Positions 1 through 6,436 of a stretch of 6,436 nt of DNA are shown here, one piece after another. The translations under genes were made by a program, and so were the position numbers. Location: NCBI GenBank assembly GCA_025210575.1, contig JAOARK010000378.1:1-6436 (forward strand), read 5' to 3'. Under the pieces are notes generated by a model. It saw nothing but the letters and a program-made list of their open reading frames with translations. It was not told the origin of the DNA and ran no database searches. The stretch's first letter is position 1; each line of letters begins with the position of its first letter. This DNA is from Schleiferiaceae bacterium (GTDB lineage: Bacteria; Bacteroidota; Bacteroidia; Flavobacteriales; Schleiferiaceae).

Positions 1-7
1 AATTAAA

Positions 8-30
8 TATTTAAAAACGGGTTTACCCAT
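8..30 (-). terminator. Possible weak intrinsic terminator after the operon
   Basis: Read on the minus strand, the last codons of the cytochrome gene and its TAA stop lie in a short dyad: GGG, loop TAAA, CCC, extendable by a T-G wobble and an A-T pair. A run of five T follows at once (complement of positions 13-17). The stem has only 3 solid G-C pairs and the window ends 8 bases later, so this is a weak candidate. Its position at the end of the four-gene operon is what makes it plausible. Confidence 0.25.
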
Positions 31-1969
31 GTGCTTGTTCTATATATTCTATTGCCGCTCTTATTTTTTCATCTCCCGGATATTTCTCTAACATCTTCAA
101 GAGCAGCTCCATCGCTTCGGCCATTCTATTTTGAGCTATAAATAAGGTGGCCAAATTTAATTGTGCTTCTTTATAATCGGGGTTCAATAACAACGCTTTA
201 TTCAAATACTTCTCAGCTACCTCATATTGTTCTTTTACCAAGAAAACATAGGCTGCATTGCTCAATGCTTCCTCGTTTTTTGGTTGTTCATCTAAAACTA
301 CTAAATACGCATTTAGGGCTTTATCTAACTGCCTTAATGCAAAAAATGTGTTGCCCTGCTTTACTCTGAATTCTTGAACAAAGGGAGCCAATTCTACCGC
401 CTTAGAAAAATAGGCCGATGCTATTTCCGGGTTTCCTAAATCTGAATATGCTTCACCAATTCTGTAGGCCGTCCATGCATGACTGTTTTGGTAATCCAAC
501 TGATTCAATTCAGGCAATGCTCCATTGGGATAATTCTTGTCGAGCCAATTCATCAAGCCAATTTTATCTTGACGTAAGTGATAAAACAAGACCCATTCTT
601 GTAAATAAGAAGATGCGTTGGCACTCTCTTTCAATAAGTTCAATGCTGAATCCAAATAATAGGTTTGATTTTCGAACCGTTCGTATTGCTGCAAATAAGC
701 ATTGATCTGACTTCTTCTGCTTGGGTTTGCATTGTTTATGGCCTTCAGTCCCAAGAAAGTCTTAATCGCCTCTGTCTTTTCTATTGCTTGGGGTTTACGG
801 ATGTAATGATCATGAACCGTAACGTGAGGAATATCAATTGATCCAGATTGTGGCATATGACAGGCTACGCAATTGTCATTCTCTTTTGCTTTTAATTCTG
901 GAGATTCAGAACAAACTTTGAGCTCTTGATTTTCATGACAAGACTGGCACGTATTATTAAACTTTTGAGTATTTGTTTCTTTTACGCTAATGTGTGGATT
1001 GTGGCAACTCGTACACATAAAATCATCACTTTTTTGAAAGCATTGACTTTGTTTGAATCGATCCACATGACTCGCCATAATGAACTCTTCATCACTATTG
1101 GAATAGCGAGGCAAATAAACGTCCATCACATCACTTAGATGCATACCTGGTTTAAAATCAAAAAAACTCTTCCCTTCTTTTAATACTGCATTCCCTTGCA
1201 AATGGCAGCGCTGGCATAATTCAAACTGCAACTGCTTTTCCAATTTCTTGGGGTTTACGATGCTGTAATCTATGGCCGTAGCAGTATCGGTAAAATCACC
1301 TTGCATAATCTTATTTACATGGGCCTCACCGGGCCCGTGGCATCGTTCGCAGTCAATACCTAAAGGGACTTTTTCAAACTTGTTTTCACTGCCCATTACA
1401 AAATCAACAGGCATGGCATTATGGCAACTCATACATTCAAGACCAATAAGTCTAGAGAACCTTGAGTTATGACCATCTTCAAAACCTGGTGGCAGATCTA
1501 ATTTTCCCGTTTGCGTATAATAGGTAAAAGGCATTTGGTGTACATAACCGTTTTCGTATTGCAAATGTGAATTGGTATGTTGGCCACTGCCGATGATGTA
1601 ATCTACTTGTTCTTTTCGCTGATGAACCGTATCACCAGATACAAGTCTGTTCTCATTCAAATAAAGTGTATTGCCTTTCCAATAGGGAGTGTATTCAAAA
1701 TCCAAAAAAGGATCGTAGATCTTCTTACCATCAAAATGAGCAGCACTTTTCAAGGTGTCCGCTTTGCCATAGCTTTGCCCCATTCCGGTATGTTGAAAAG
1801 TCTGGAATTTATCTATGTGGCAATTCTTGCAGGTATTAATTCCAACATAAGCCACTGTATCGTTATGATTGAGGTATACTTTTTCGGTGTCAGCTTTGGT
1901 ATCGCTGCATTGCCATAGTGCAGAAAGACATGCCGATAAAAGAAGTAGAAATACTATGGCTTTTTTCAT
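23..1969 (-). CDS. Seven-heme cytochrome c with C-terminal TPR repeats, probable lipoprotein
   Basis: This 648-residue protein has two parts. The N-terminal part carries seven CXXCH heme c sites at residues 47-51, 179-183, 207-211, 252-256, 319-323, 341-345 and 367-371. The last is followed by a stretch (IDIPHVTVHDHYIRKP, 378-393) that I recognise from the cytochrome c554-like/TPR multiheme family. The C-terminal part, about residues 497-633, holds roughly four TPR units (for example 566-599 with A-x-Y-F/L and LNP endings). The N-terminus is a short signal with a lipobox LSAC (Cys14), so it is probably lipid-anchored in the envelope; a second Cys at 21 makes the exact cleavage uncertain. The heme part should carry electrons outside the cytoplasm, with the TPRs as a docking surface; substrate and redox partner cannot be told. 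The start is fixed by the ATGA overlap with the GNAT stop, and the stop is TAA at 25-23. It is the last gene of the operon in this window. Family call firm, function open. Confidence 0.93.
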   Translation of the reverse strand: MKKAIVFLLLLSACLSALWQCSDTKADTEKVYLNHNDTVAYVGINTCKNCHIDKFQTFQHTGMGQSYGKADTLKSAAHFDGKKIYDPFLDFEYTPYWKGNTLYLNENRLVSGDTVHQRKEQVDYIIGSGQHTNSHLQYENGYVHQMPFTYYTQTGKLDLPPGFEDGHNSRFSRLIGLECMSCHNAMPVDFVMGSENKFEKVPLGIDCERCHGPGEAHVNKIMQGDFTDTATAIDYSIVNPKKLEKQLQFELCQRCHLQGNAVLKEGKSFFDFKPGMHLSDVMDVYLPRYSNSDEEFIMASHVDRFKQSQCFQKSDDFMCTSCHNPHISVKETNTQKFNNTCQSCHENQELKVCSESPELKAKENDNCVACHMPQSGSIDIPHVTVHDHYIRKPQAIEKTEAIKTFLGLKAINNANPSRRSQINAYLQQYERFENQTYYLDSALNLLKESANASSYLQEWVLFYHLRQDKIGLMNWLDKNYPNGALPELNQLDYQNSHAWTAYRIGEAYSDLGNPEIASAYFSKAVELAPFVQEFRVKQGNTFFALRQLDKALNAYLVVLDEQPKNEEALSNAAYVFLVKEQYEVAEKYLNKALLLNPDYKEAQLNLATLFIAQNRMAEAMELLLKMLEKYPGDEKIRAAIEYIEQAHG

Positions 1970-2487
1970 TGCTCAGAAAACCATTGTAGCACATGCATAT
2001 TCACATACTTGCCATTCCACTTTTTCCAATCTTTTAGGAAACCAACTTTTTGAAATCTACAAGATTCAAAAGCCCTAATGCTTGGAATATTCTCTTCAGA
2101 AATATGCGCATACAATTGATGAATTTGCCAGGCTTGCATTGCTGTATTCTGTAACAGATGTATGGCCTCTTTTGCTATTCCCTTTCCTCTAAATTGGGGT
2201 AGAACAACAATACCCACTCCCGCTTTTAAACTTACAGGGTCAAAATCAAAAACATCAATCAATCCAACGGGAGTTTCTTCAAGATCAATGACAAAGCGAA
2301 ACTGACGCGCTTCGAAAATATCTTGAGTAGCATTTTCTACATAATTCTCTAGAATAGCTTTAGAAAGTGGAAGATTGCTTTCGCTTACGAACCAAAGCTC
2401 GGTATTGTTTTCCACGGCTAACAAGAGTGGAATATCTAGCGGCTCAAGGGCTCTTAATTTTACTTTTTCACCTTGCAGTAAACTCAT
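1966..2487 (-). CDS. GNAT N-acetyltransferase, RimJ/RimL/SpeG type
   Basis: This 173-residue cytoplasmic protein is a single GNAT (Acetyltransf_3-like) domain of normal length. The N-terminus (GEKVKLRALEPLDIPLLL, 6-23) is the usual first strand and helix of RimJ/RimL relatives. Motif A, which binds the acetyl-CoA pyrophosphate, is GVGIVVLPQFRGKGIAKEA (90-108), with the diagnostic Q98, R100, G101, G103 and A105. Motif B follows as N133, S136 and FE at 140-141, with a conserved F150. The pattern ID-x-FD-x-DP (77-84) and the late NGKY (158-161) resemble SpeG-like enzymes, so small polyamines or protein N-termini are possible acceptors, but the substrate cannot be read from sequence. It starts inside the dapF stop codon and ends inside the cytochrome start codon (ATGA at both ends), so its translation probably depends on ribosomes finishing dapF. 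From memory, a GNAT gene directly after dapF is common in Flavobacteriia. Confidence 0.9.
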   Translation of the reverse strand: MSLLQGEKVKLRALEPLDIPLLLAVENNTELWFVSESNLPLSKAILENYVENATQDIFEARQFRFVIDLEETPVGLIDVFDFDPVSLKAGVGIVVLPQFRGKGIAKEAIHLLQNTAMQAWQIHQLYAHISEENIPSIRAFESCRFQKVGFLKDWKKWNGKYVNMHVLQWFSEQ

Positions 2488-3257
2488 ATTTCAAATGTAC
2501 CACGAAACACGCGTACTGCAGGCCCTTTTAACCAAACTTCTTTATAACCATTTGAAGAAGGTTCAAAACTCACTGCCAAATCCCCGCCAAGGGTTTGAAT
2601 AGCCACATTATTTCCTTCTACCCAATTCTGATCGGAGGCGATGATGGCTGCAGCGGTAACTCCAGTACCGCAAGAGTAGGTTTCGTTTTCTACACCACGT
2701 TCGTAGGTTCTTACATAAATTTTATTGCGGTCGAGCTTTTCAACAAAGTTGATGTTCGCACCTTCTTGTCCATACACTTCATTACGCAATCTTCTGCCCT
2801 CTTCAAAAACGGGTGTACTGTTCACATCATCTACTCTTAAAACATGGTGAGGCGAACCTGTATCTAGAAACTGACCTTGATCTTTACCTTGAGGAGCTCC
2901 CGTTTCTATCATTTTTAAATGAACCCAATCATTCACCAGTTTAGCTTCATGTGGCCCATCTACTGCAATAAATCGTGCTTCATCCTTAATCTGGCCAACA
3001 TCTTGTGCAAACTTTACTAAACATCTACCTCCATTACCGCACATACTACTGTCATGACCATCGCTGTTGTAATACACCATTTTAAAGACATATCCTTCAG
3101 CTGTTTACAACAACATCAAACCATCGGCACCCACACCGAATCTTCGGTGACAAATAGAAGCGATCTGTGCTTGATTCAATTGAATCCTTCCCTCTCTATT
3201 GTCGATAATAACAAAGTCGTTTCCTGTACCATGGTATTTATAAAACTCTACTTTCAT
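2484..3257 (-). pseudogene. dapF: Diaminopimelate epimerase DapF, interrupted by in-frame TAA at codon 51
   Basis: DapF converts LL- to meso-diaminopimelate in the cytoplasm, for lysine and peptidoglycan. Translating the minus strand from ATG at 3257 gives MKVEFYKYHGTGNDFVIID, then RRFGVGADGLMLL up to residue 50, a TAA at 3107-3105, and, in the same frame, TAEGYVFKMVYYNSDG onwards to a TGA at 2486-2484. The total is 257 codons, the usual DapF length. Both catalytic cysteines are present: Cys73 in MCGNGGRC and Cys196 in SCGTG. So are Asn13 in GTGNDF, the PHH histidines (137-138) and the RGVENET glutamate (Glu190). Only the stop is wrong; CAA (Gln) or GAA (Glu) at codon 51 would restore it. Automatic callers would give a 198-residue product from Met60 (3080), which lacks the N-terminal substrate loop and is unlikely to be active. 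The start at 3257 is supported by the ATGA overlap with the phosphatase stop. Family identity is certain. Whether the gene is truly dead is not: low divergence elsewhere argues for a very recent mutation, a sequence error or readthrough. Confidence 0.93.
3105..3107 (-). other. Premature in-frame TAA stop in dapF
   Basis: The plus strand reads TTA here, which is TAA on the coding strand, at codon 51 of dapF between GADGLMLL and TAEGYVFKM. In homologues this position is an ordinary residue in the variable loop between two strands, commonly Gln or Glu as I recall. A single C-to-T change of CAA would create it. No indel is involved, because the frame is the same before and after. Confidence 0.9.
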
Positions 3258-5212
3258 TTCAGAATGTGTACTTGTTGAATGTGCGTCTGTCCGTTGCTTT
3301 TAATCGCTAAAAAGTAAACTCCTTCTGGAATATCTTGCACATTCATTTCAATGCTTTTTGCTTGCGCAAAAGTATGCGCATAAAACACTACCCCAACCAG
3401 ATTGTACAATCGCACCTCAACATTCAACGCATTTTTGTTGGCCAGCTCGATTTTTAACAGGTCACTCGTAGGATTGGGGTAAACCTTGGAAACCACAATA
3501 GGCTGCTCATTTAAACCTAATGTTCGCCAGTGGGGTTTTCCCGGAGCTGGAATGGCTTGATTGGGTTTAACGGGATAAGCGCCTGTGGCCACCGATAATT
3601 TTTGCGTTCCGTCTAAAGTAAACAAGCCCTTGTCAAAATACCCAGAGTCGGTAGGGTTCAATTTATCTGAGGTATAGTAATAATCTGCTTGCACTTTTTG
3701 AGCATCAATGCTCAGAACAATTCCTCCATGACGGTCTAGATCTACATACTTAAAATGAGGATTAGCCACGTTACCATTTGGCAATGGACTGGTAAATTGT
3801 GTTTCTAAAATGGCAGAAGCCCAAGCGGGTATGCGTTCGTCAAAATTATTAGAAGAAACACTCGGTGTTACAAACTCTACAGCTGCTGAACCCGCCCCCG
3901 TTTGTGGGTTGTAGTCAGGCACCGGAGCATAACCATTTCCGGTGTCGCAAACGGGATCAGCCACCTCGGCTGCAAAGGCCGAATGAAAATCACCCGTAAG
4001 GAAAACGGTGTTATCAATCTGCTGATCTTGCAAATGTGCAATGATCTTTTTCCGTTCCATCGGATACCCATCCCACATATCGAGTAATGCACTTTCTAAA
4101 CTATGCGGAGTCTCTGGAGGTACCGCTGCCCAAGCCATATGAAAAGGACTAAAGAATACCTGATTACCAATAAGCTTCCATTGTGCGGTGCTGGCCTGCA
4201 ATTCATTCTTTGCCCAATTGAATTGTGTACTTCCTAAAAGTGTTCTGGAAGAATCATAAACCGCACTATCGCTTACATCATAAATCTGCTTTTCACGTCC
4301 CACAAAACGTGTATCCCATAAAATGAGGTCTGCCAAAGCACCTAAGCTTAATGTTCTATACACCGAACTGTCTTGGCCGGGCCACATCGGTTGGTATTCG
4401 TAAAACGCTTGATATCCAGCCGACTTTCGAATATTCCAAGGGCCTTCCGAATTGGGATTGTGGTTATCCGCTCCGTTCATCCAGGCATTGTCTGCCACCT
4501 CATGGTCATCCCAAATCTGAATGAATGGGTATTGCTGATGTAAACGAATGAGTGAAGTATCTGATTTATACAAATCATAACGCTGTCTGTATTCTGCTAA
4601 TGAAACCGCCTCCGTGCTGTCATGTTCCCTTCCGGGGATAGTCGCATTGTTCTTGTATTCATAAATGTAATCACCCAAATGCACAATGGCATCTAGTTCA
4701 TTTTTGTTGGCCAAATAATGAAGTATGTTAAAGTAACCGTGTTCGTAATTCTGGCAGGAGATCACCCCGAGTTTCAAATGCCCGGCACTGGGTAATCCAC
4801 TGGGTAAAGTCTTGGTTCTTCCCGTAAGGCTATTGGCATTCAAGGCCGAAAAATGATAGTAGTAATGGGTATCTGCATTTAAGCCATTTACATTGAGTTT
4901 TACCGTGTAGTTCATTTGTGGTCCTGTACTAAAAGTACCAGAATGAATCACTTGGGTAAACCCCGTATCTAAGGCAACTCTGTATATACCGTGAACAGGG
5001 TTGTTTCCATCGCCCTCTACTTTGGTCCACAACACAACACTTTCGTGGGTTGGATCTCCCGAAGCGACCCCCCATGAAAAAGGAGACAATTGTGTGTTGG
5101 TTTTATACGTTGTAGAACGAACAGGCGCTGTTGTACTCTGTAAAGTTCCCTGACCTAAAAAAATGTAATGAATAGTCAGAAATAATGTCAGCCAAATATG
5201 CCGTAAATTCAT
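3254..5212 (-). CDS. Secreted PhoD-like alkaline phosphatase/phosphodiesterase with T9SS sorting domain
   Basis: This 652-residue protein starts with a signal peptide (about 1-22, hydrophobic IWLTLFLTIHYIFLG). Residues 43-135 form the PhoD N-terminal beta domain (FSWGVASGDPTHESVVLWTK). The PhoD metallophosphatase domain spans about 146-545, with SCQNYEHGYF (152-161; the Cys matches an iron ligand of the Bacillus enzyme), LGDYIYEY (179-186), WDDHEVADN (234-242) and LTGDFHSAFAAEV (405-417). These are the expected metal-binding motifs, so it is probably an active phosphomonoesterase/diesterase. A proline-rich linker (549-562) leads to a type A T9SS C-terminal domain (YPNPTSDLLKIEL at 578-590, then EGVYFLAI at 630-637), which should send it to the cell surface or medium. 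It is the first gene of the operon, with only 166 bp to the divergent protease gene; its TGA overlaps the dapF start. Phosphate scavenging is the likely role; the true substrate is unknown. I see no recognisable phosphate-regulon site upstream. Confidence 0.93.
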   Translation of the reverse strand: MNLRHIWLTLFLTIHYIFLGQGTLQSTTAPVRSTTYKTNTQLSPFSWGVASGDPTHESVVLWTKVEGDGNNPVHGIYRVALDTGFTQVIHSGTFSTGPQMNYTVKLNVNGLNADTHYYYHFSALNANSLTGRTKTLPSGLPSAGHLKLGVISCQNYEHGYFNILHYLANKNELDAIVHLGDYIYEYKNNATIPGREHDSTEAVSLAEYRQRYDLYKSDTSLIRLHQQYPFIQIWDDHEVADNAWMNGADNHNPNSEGPWNIRKSAGYQAFYEYQPMWPGQDSSVYRTLSLGALADLILWDTRFVGREKQIYDVSDSAVYDSSRTLLGSTQFNWAKNELQASTAQWKLIGNQVFFSPFHMAWAAVPPETPHSLESALLDMWDGYPMERKKIIAHLQDQQIDNTVFLTGDFHSAFAAEVADPVCDTGNGYAPVPDYNPQTGAGSAAVEFVTPSVSSNNFDERIPAWASAILETQFTSPLPNGNVANPHFKYVDLDRHGGIVLSIDAQKVQADYYYTSDKLNPTDSGYFDKGLFTLDGTQKLSVATGAYPVKPNQAIPAPGKPHWRTLGLNEQPIVVSKVYPNPTSDLLKIELANKNALNVEVRLYNLVGVVFYAHTFAQAKSIEMNVQDIPEGVYFLAIKSNGQTHIQQVHILK

Positions 5213-5378
5213 GCGGTAAATCTAAGTTTTCTAGCGCTTGTTAAAAAGGCTTAAATACTGTTAAAAGCACGTTAAAGCTGTGCTAAGCGCAAAAGGCAAG
5301 CGTTAATTTGGAACAAATTTTGACGACAACTAAATCATCCCTTTTATGAAGAGGACGAAATATAAAACAACAAGAAAC
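5213..5378. promoter_or_regulatory. Divergent promoter region between the phosphatase operon and the protease gene
   Basis: These 166 bases are the only real intergenic space and must hold promoters for both directions. Neither side has a convincing Shine-Dalgarno sequence, as usual for Bacteroidota. AAATTTTG at 5315-5322 matches the Bacteroidota -7 element TAnnTTTG at seven of eight positions on the plus strand, but no TTG sits at the right distance upstream, so I do not assign it. The left half contains the phased TTAAA blocks described separately, plus a small inverted repeat AGCAC/GTGCT (5266-5270 and 5280-5284) around one of them. Confidence 0.6.
5241..5276. repeat. Four TTAAA blocks at 10-11 base spacing
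   Basis: TTAAA occurs at 5241, 5251, 5261 and 5272, so the copies sit on one face of the DNA helix. Two have the longer form TGTTAAAA, exactly 20 bases apart. A looser copy, GTTAA, lies at 5302. The array lies 29-64 bases upstream of the phosphatase start, over the expected promoter core of the operon, and more than 100 bases upstream of the protease start. It could be a bent tract or a row of half-sites for a regulator; the factor is unknown. Confidence 0.55.
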
Positions 5379-6436
5379 ATGAAGGCAATAATGAAGACAA
5401 TTGGGTTGGCAGCTTTGGGTGGAGCCATAACCCTTGGTGTGTACAAAACGTTTTTAGACAGCCCAAAAGAAGTGGTTATCCATGAAATGAAATCGATTCC
5501 TGTGGCGGCTACCGCCAATACAGCTACCGCCCTACCCGGAAGTTTTAACGATGCTGCTGAAATGTCTTTGAATGCTGTTGTTCACGTAAAAGTGGCCTCA
5601 GAGCGCAGGCAACAGTACGTAGATCCCTTTGAGTACTTTTTTGGCAACGGTAAACCCAGAACTCAATCGCAGATTGTTTGGGGAACAGGTAGCGGTGTTA
5701 TTTTAAGCAATGACGGGTATATTGTGACAAACAATCACGTGATTGAAGGCGCCAACAAAGTACTAATTACTTTAAACGACAACCGCGAGTACGAAGCGGA
5801 AGTAATTGGCGCTGACCCCACAACTGATATTGCCTTAGTAAAAATTGAAGCTGATGACCTCTCTCCTATTCAGGTGACCAATAGCGACAATGTTCGCATT
5901 GGCGACTGGGTATTGGCTGTGGGTAATCCTTTCAATCTAACTTCTACGGTAACAGCCGGAATTGTTTCCGCCAAAGGCCGAAGCATTGGCATCTTAGATC
6001 GCCAGAGCGCAATTGAGAGTTTTATCCAGACCGATGCTGCGGTTAATCCAGGAAACAGTGGTGGTGCCTTAGTAAATACCAGCGGACAATTGGTAGGCAT
6101 CAATACGGCCATATCTACACATACCGGAAGTTTTGAAGGTTACAGTTTTGCTGTACCTAGCAACATTGTAAAGAAAGTGGTAGAAGACATTATGGAATTC
6201 GGTTCTGTGCAACGCGGGTTTATCGGTGTAAACATTGTGGAAGTTTCTCAACCCTTGGTAGACGAAATGGATCTGGAAGTGAACAGCGGTGTGTTTATTG
6301 CCGAATTAGTTGAAGGCGGTGCCGCAGCTGATGCAGGACTGCGTAAGGGAGATGTAATTACCGAAGTAGATGGAAATGAAATAGCCCGCAACGCGAAGTT
6401 GTTAGAGCAGATTGGCAAAAAACGACCAGGAGATCA
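5379..6436 (+). CDS. htrA: DegQ/HtrA-family periplasmic serine protease (3' end outside window)
   Basis: This protease/chaperone degrades or refolds damaged envelope proteins. 352 codons are visible and the gene is open at the right edge. An N-terminal hydrophobic segment (about 8-22, IGLAALGGAITLGVY) is a signal peptide or anchor. The trypsin-like domain follows with a complete catalytic triad: His120 in TNNHVI, Asp150 in TTDIAL and Ser227 in GNSGGAL. The flexible LA-type loop (DPFEYFFGN, 82-90) is typical of the family. PDZ1 begins near 278 (RGFIGVNI) and is cut at the window edge after KKRPGD; roughly 110-150 residues, including the rest of PDZ1 and probably PDZ2, should lie beyond. I chose ATG 5379 because it gives the short Lys-rich start usual in flavobacterial DegQ. 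ATG 5346 (11 residues earlier) and ATG 5391 are in frame and also possible; a TAA at 5331-5333 bounds the frame. It diverges from the phosphatase-dapF operon. A DegQ gene beside dapF is, from memory, a common flavobacterial arrangement. Confidence 0.96.
   Translation, partial: MKAIMKTIGLAALGGAITLGVYKTFLDSPKEVVIHEMKSIPVAATANTATALPGSFNDAAEMSLNAVVHVKVASERRQQYVDPFEYFFGNGKPRTQSQIVWGTGSGVILSNDGYIVTNNHVIEGANKVLITLNDNREYEAEVIGADPTTDIALVKIEADDLSPIQVTNSDNVRIGDWVLAVGNPFNLTSTVTAGIVSAKGRSIGILDRQSAIESFIQTDAAVNPGNSGGALVNTSGQLVGINTAISTHTGSFEGYSFAVPSNIVKKVVEDIMEFGSVQRGFIGVNIVEVSQPLVDEMDLEVNSGVFIAELVEGGAAADAGLRKGDVITEVDGNEIARNAKLLEQIGKKRPGD

Noticed and set aside
163..2078. Several plus-strand open frames of 60-113 codons across the cytochrome and GNAT region
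   Set aside because: They lie antisense to clearly real genes, have no recognisable domains, and contain the low-complexity, Cys/His/Leu-rich residue mix expected of reverse-strand shadows.
3105..3107. Alternative genetic code or selenocysteine at the dapF stop
   Set aside because: TAA is not a selenocysteine codon, the cytochrome gene uses TAA as its normal terminator, and no other gene in the window has an internal TAA.
3060..3257. Frameshift or small deletion as the cause of the broken dapF
   Set aside because: 3257 to 3080 is exactly 59 codons and the DapF sequence continues in the same frame on both sides of the TAA, so only a substitution is needed.
3054..3278. A plus-strand open frame of 74 codons spanning the dapF break
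   Set aside because: It is antisense to the well-conserved dapF N-terminus, which explains its sequence; no family resemblance.
5213..5222. A -7 element (TAGATTTA on the minus strand) just before the phosphatase start
   Set aside because: It would put the transcript start at or inside the start codon, and no TTG lies at the needed distance upstream.
5234..5302. Inverted repeats GCGCTT/AAGCGC and CGCTTG/CAAGCG flanking the TTAAA array
   Set aside because: Arms are only six bases and the two pairings share one arm with wide spacing; this is within chance for the region.
5300..5325. A Bacteroidota-type promoter (TTG at -33, TAnnTTTG at -7) for the protease gene
   Set aside because: Near-matches TTAATTTG (5303) and AAATTTTG (5315) each miss one base of the -7 element, and neither has a TTG about 19-21 bases upstream.
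5330..6251. Minus-strand open frames opposite the protease gene (62, 80 and 60 codons)
   Set aside because: They are antisense shadows of a strongly conserved HtrA coding region.

Overview
The window looks like chromosomal DNA from a member of the Bacteroidota, most likely Flavobacteriales. The signs are a type IX secretion (T9SS) C-terminal sorting domain on the secreted phosphatase, moderately AT-rich sequence, no Shine-Dalgarno sequences at most starts, a DapF N-terminus of the flavobacterial style (MKVEFYKYHGTGNDF), and a DegQ/HtrA protease with a short N-terminal anchor. There is no tRNA, rRNA, CRISPR array, insertion sequence or phage gene. Coding density is very high, and the only real intergenic stretch is 166 bp (5213-5378).

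Layout: positions 5212 down to 23 on the minus strand form one compact four-gene operon. In transcription order it encodes a secreted PhoD-like phosphatase/phosphodiesterase with a T9SS sorting tail (5212-3254), diaminopimelate epimerase DapF (3257-2484), a RimJ/RimL/SpeG-type GNAT acetyltransferase (2487-1966), and a seven-heme cytochrome c fused to TPR repeats, probably a lipoprotein (1969-23). All three junctions are the same 4-base ATGA stop/start overlap, so the four genes are almost certainly co-transcribed and probably translationally coupled. A weak hairpin plus T-run follows the last gene. Diverging to the right, a DegQ/HtrA serine protease starts at about 5379 and runs off the window inside its first PDZ domain. 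The shared 166-bp region carries four TTAAA blocks at 10-11 base spacing.

The most notable observation is that dapF, normally essential for meso-DAP and lysine synthesis, is interrupted by an in-frame TAA at codon 51. The reading frame is intact on both sides of the stop, the rebuilt protein has the normal family length (257 codons) and all catalytic residues are present. A gene caller would report only a 198-residue fragment starting at an internal Met. One base change (for example CAA to TAA) explains it. It is either a sequence error, a recent nonsense mutation, or a site that is read through.

Functionally, three products act in or beyond the cell envelope (phosphatase, cytochrome, protease) and one makes a peptidoglycan precursor, but no single pathway joins them. 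I do not see a new defence or mobile system here. The window is mostly ordinary core and accessory chromosome with one striking genetic lesion.
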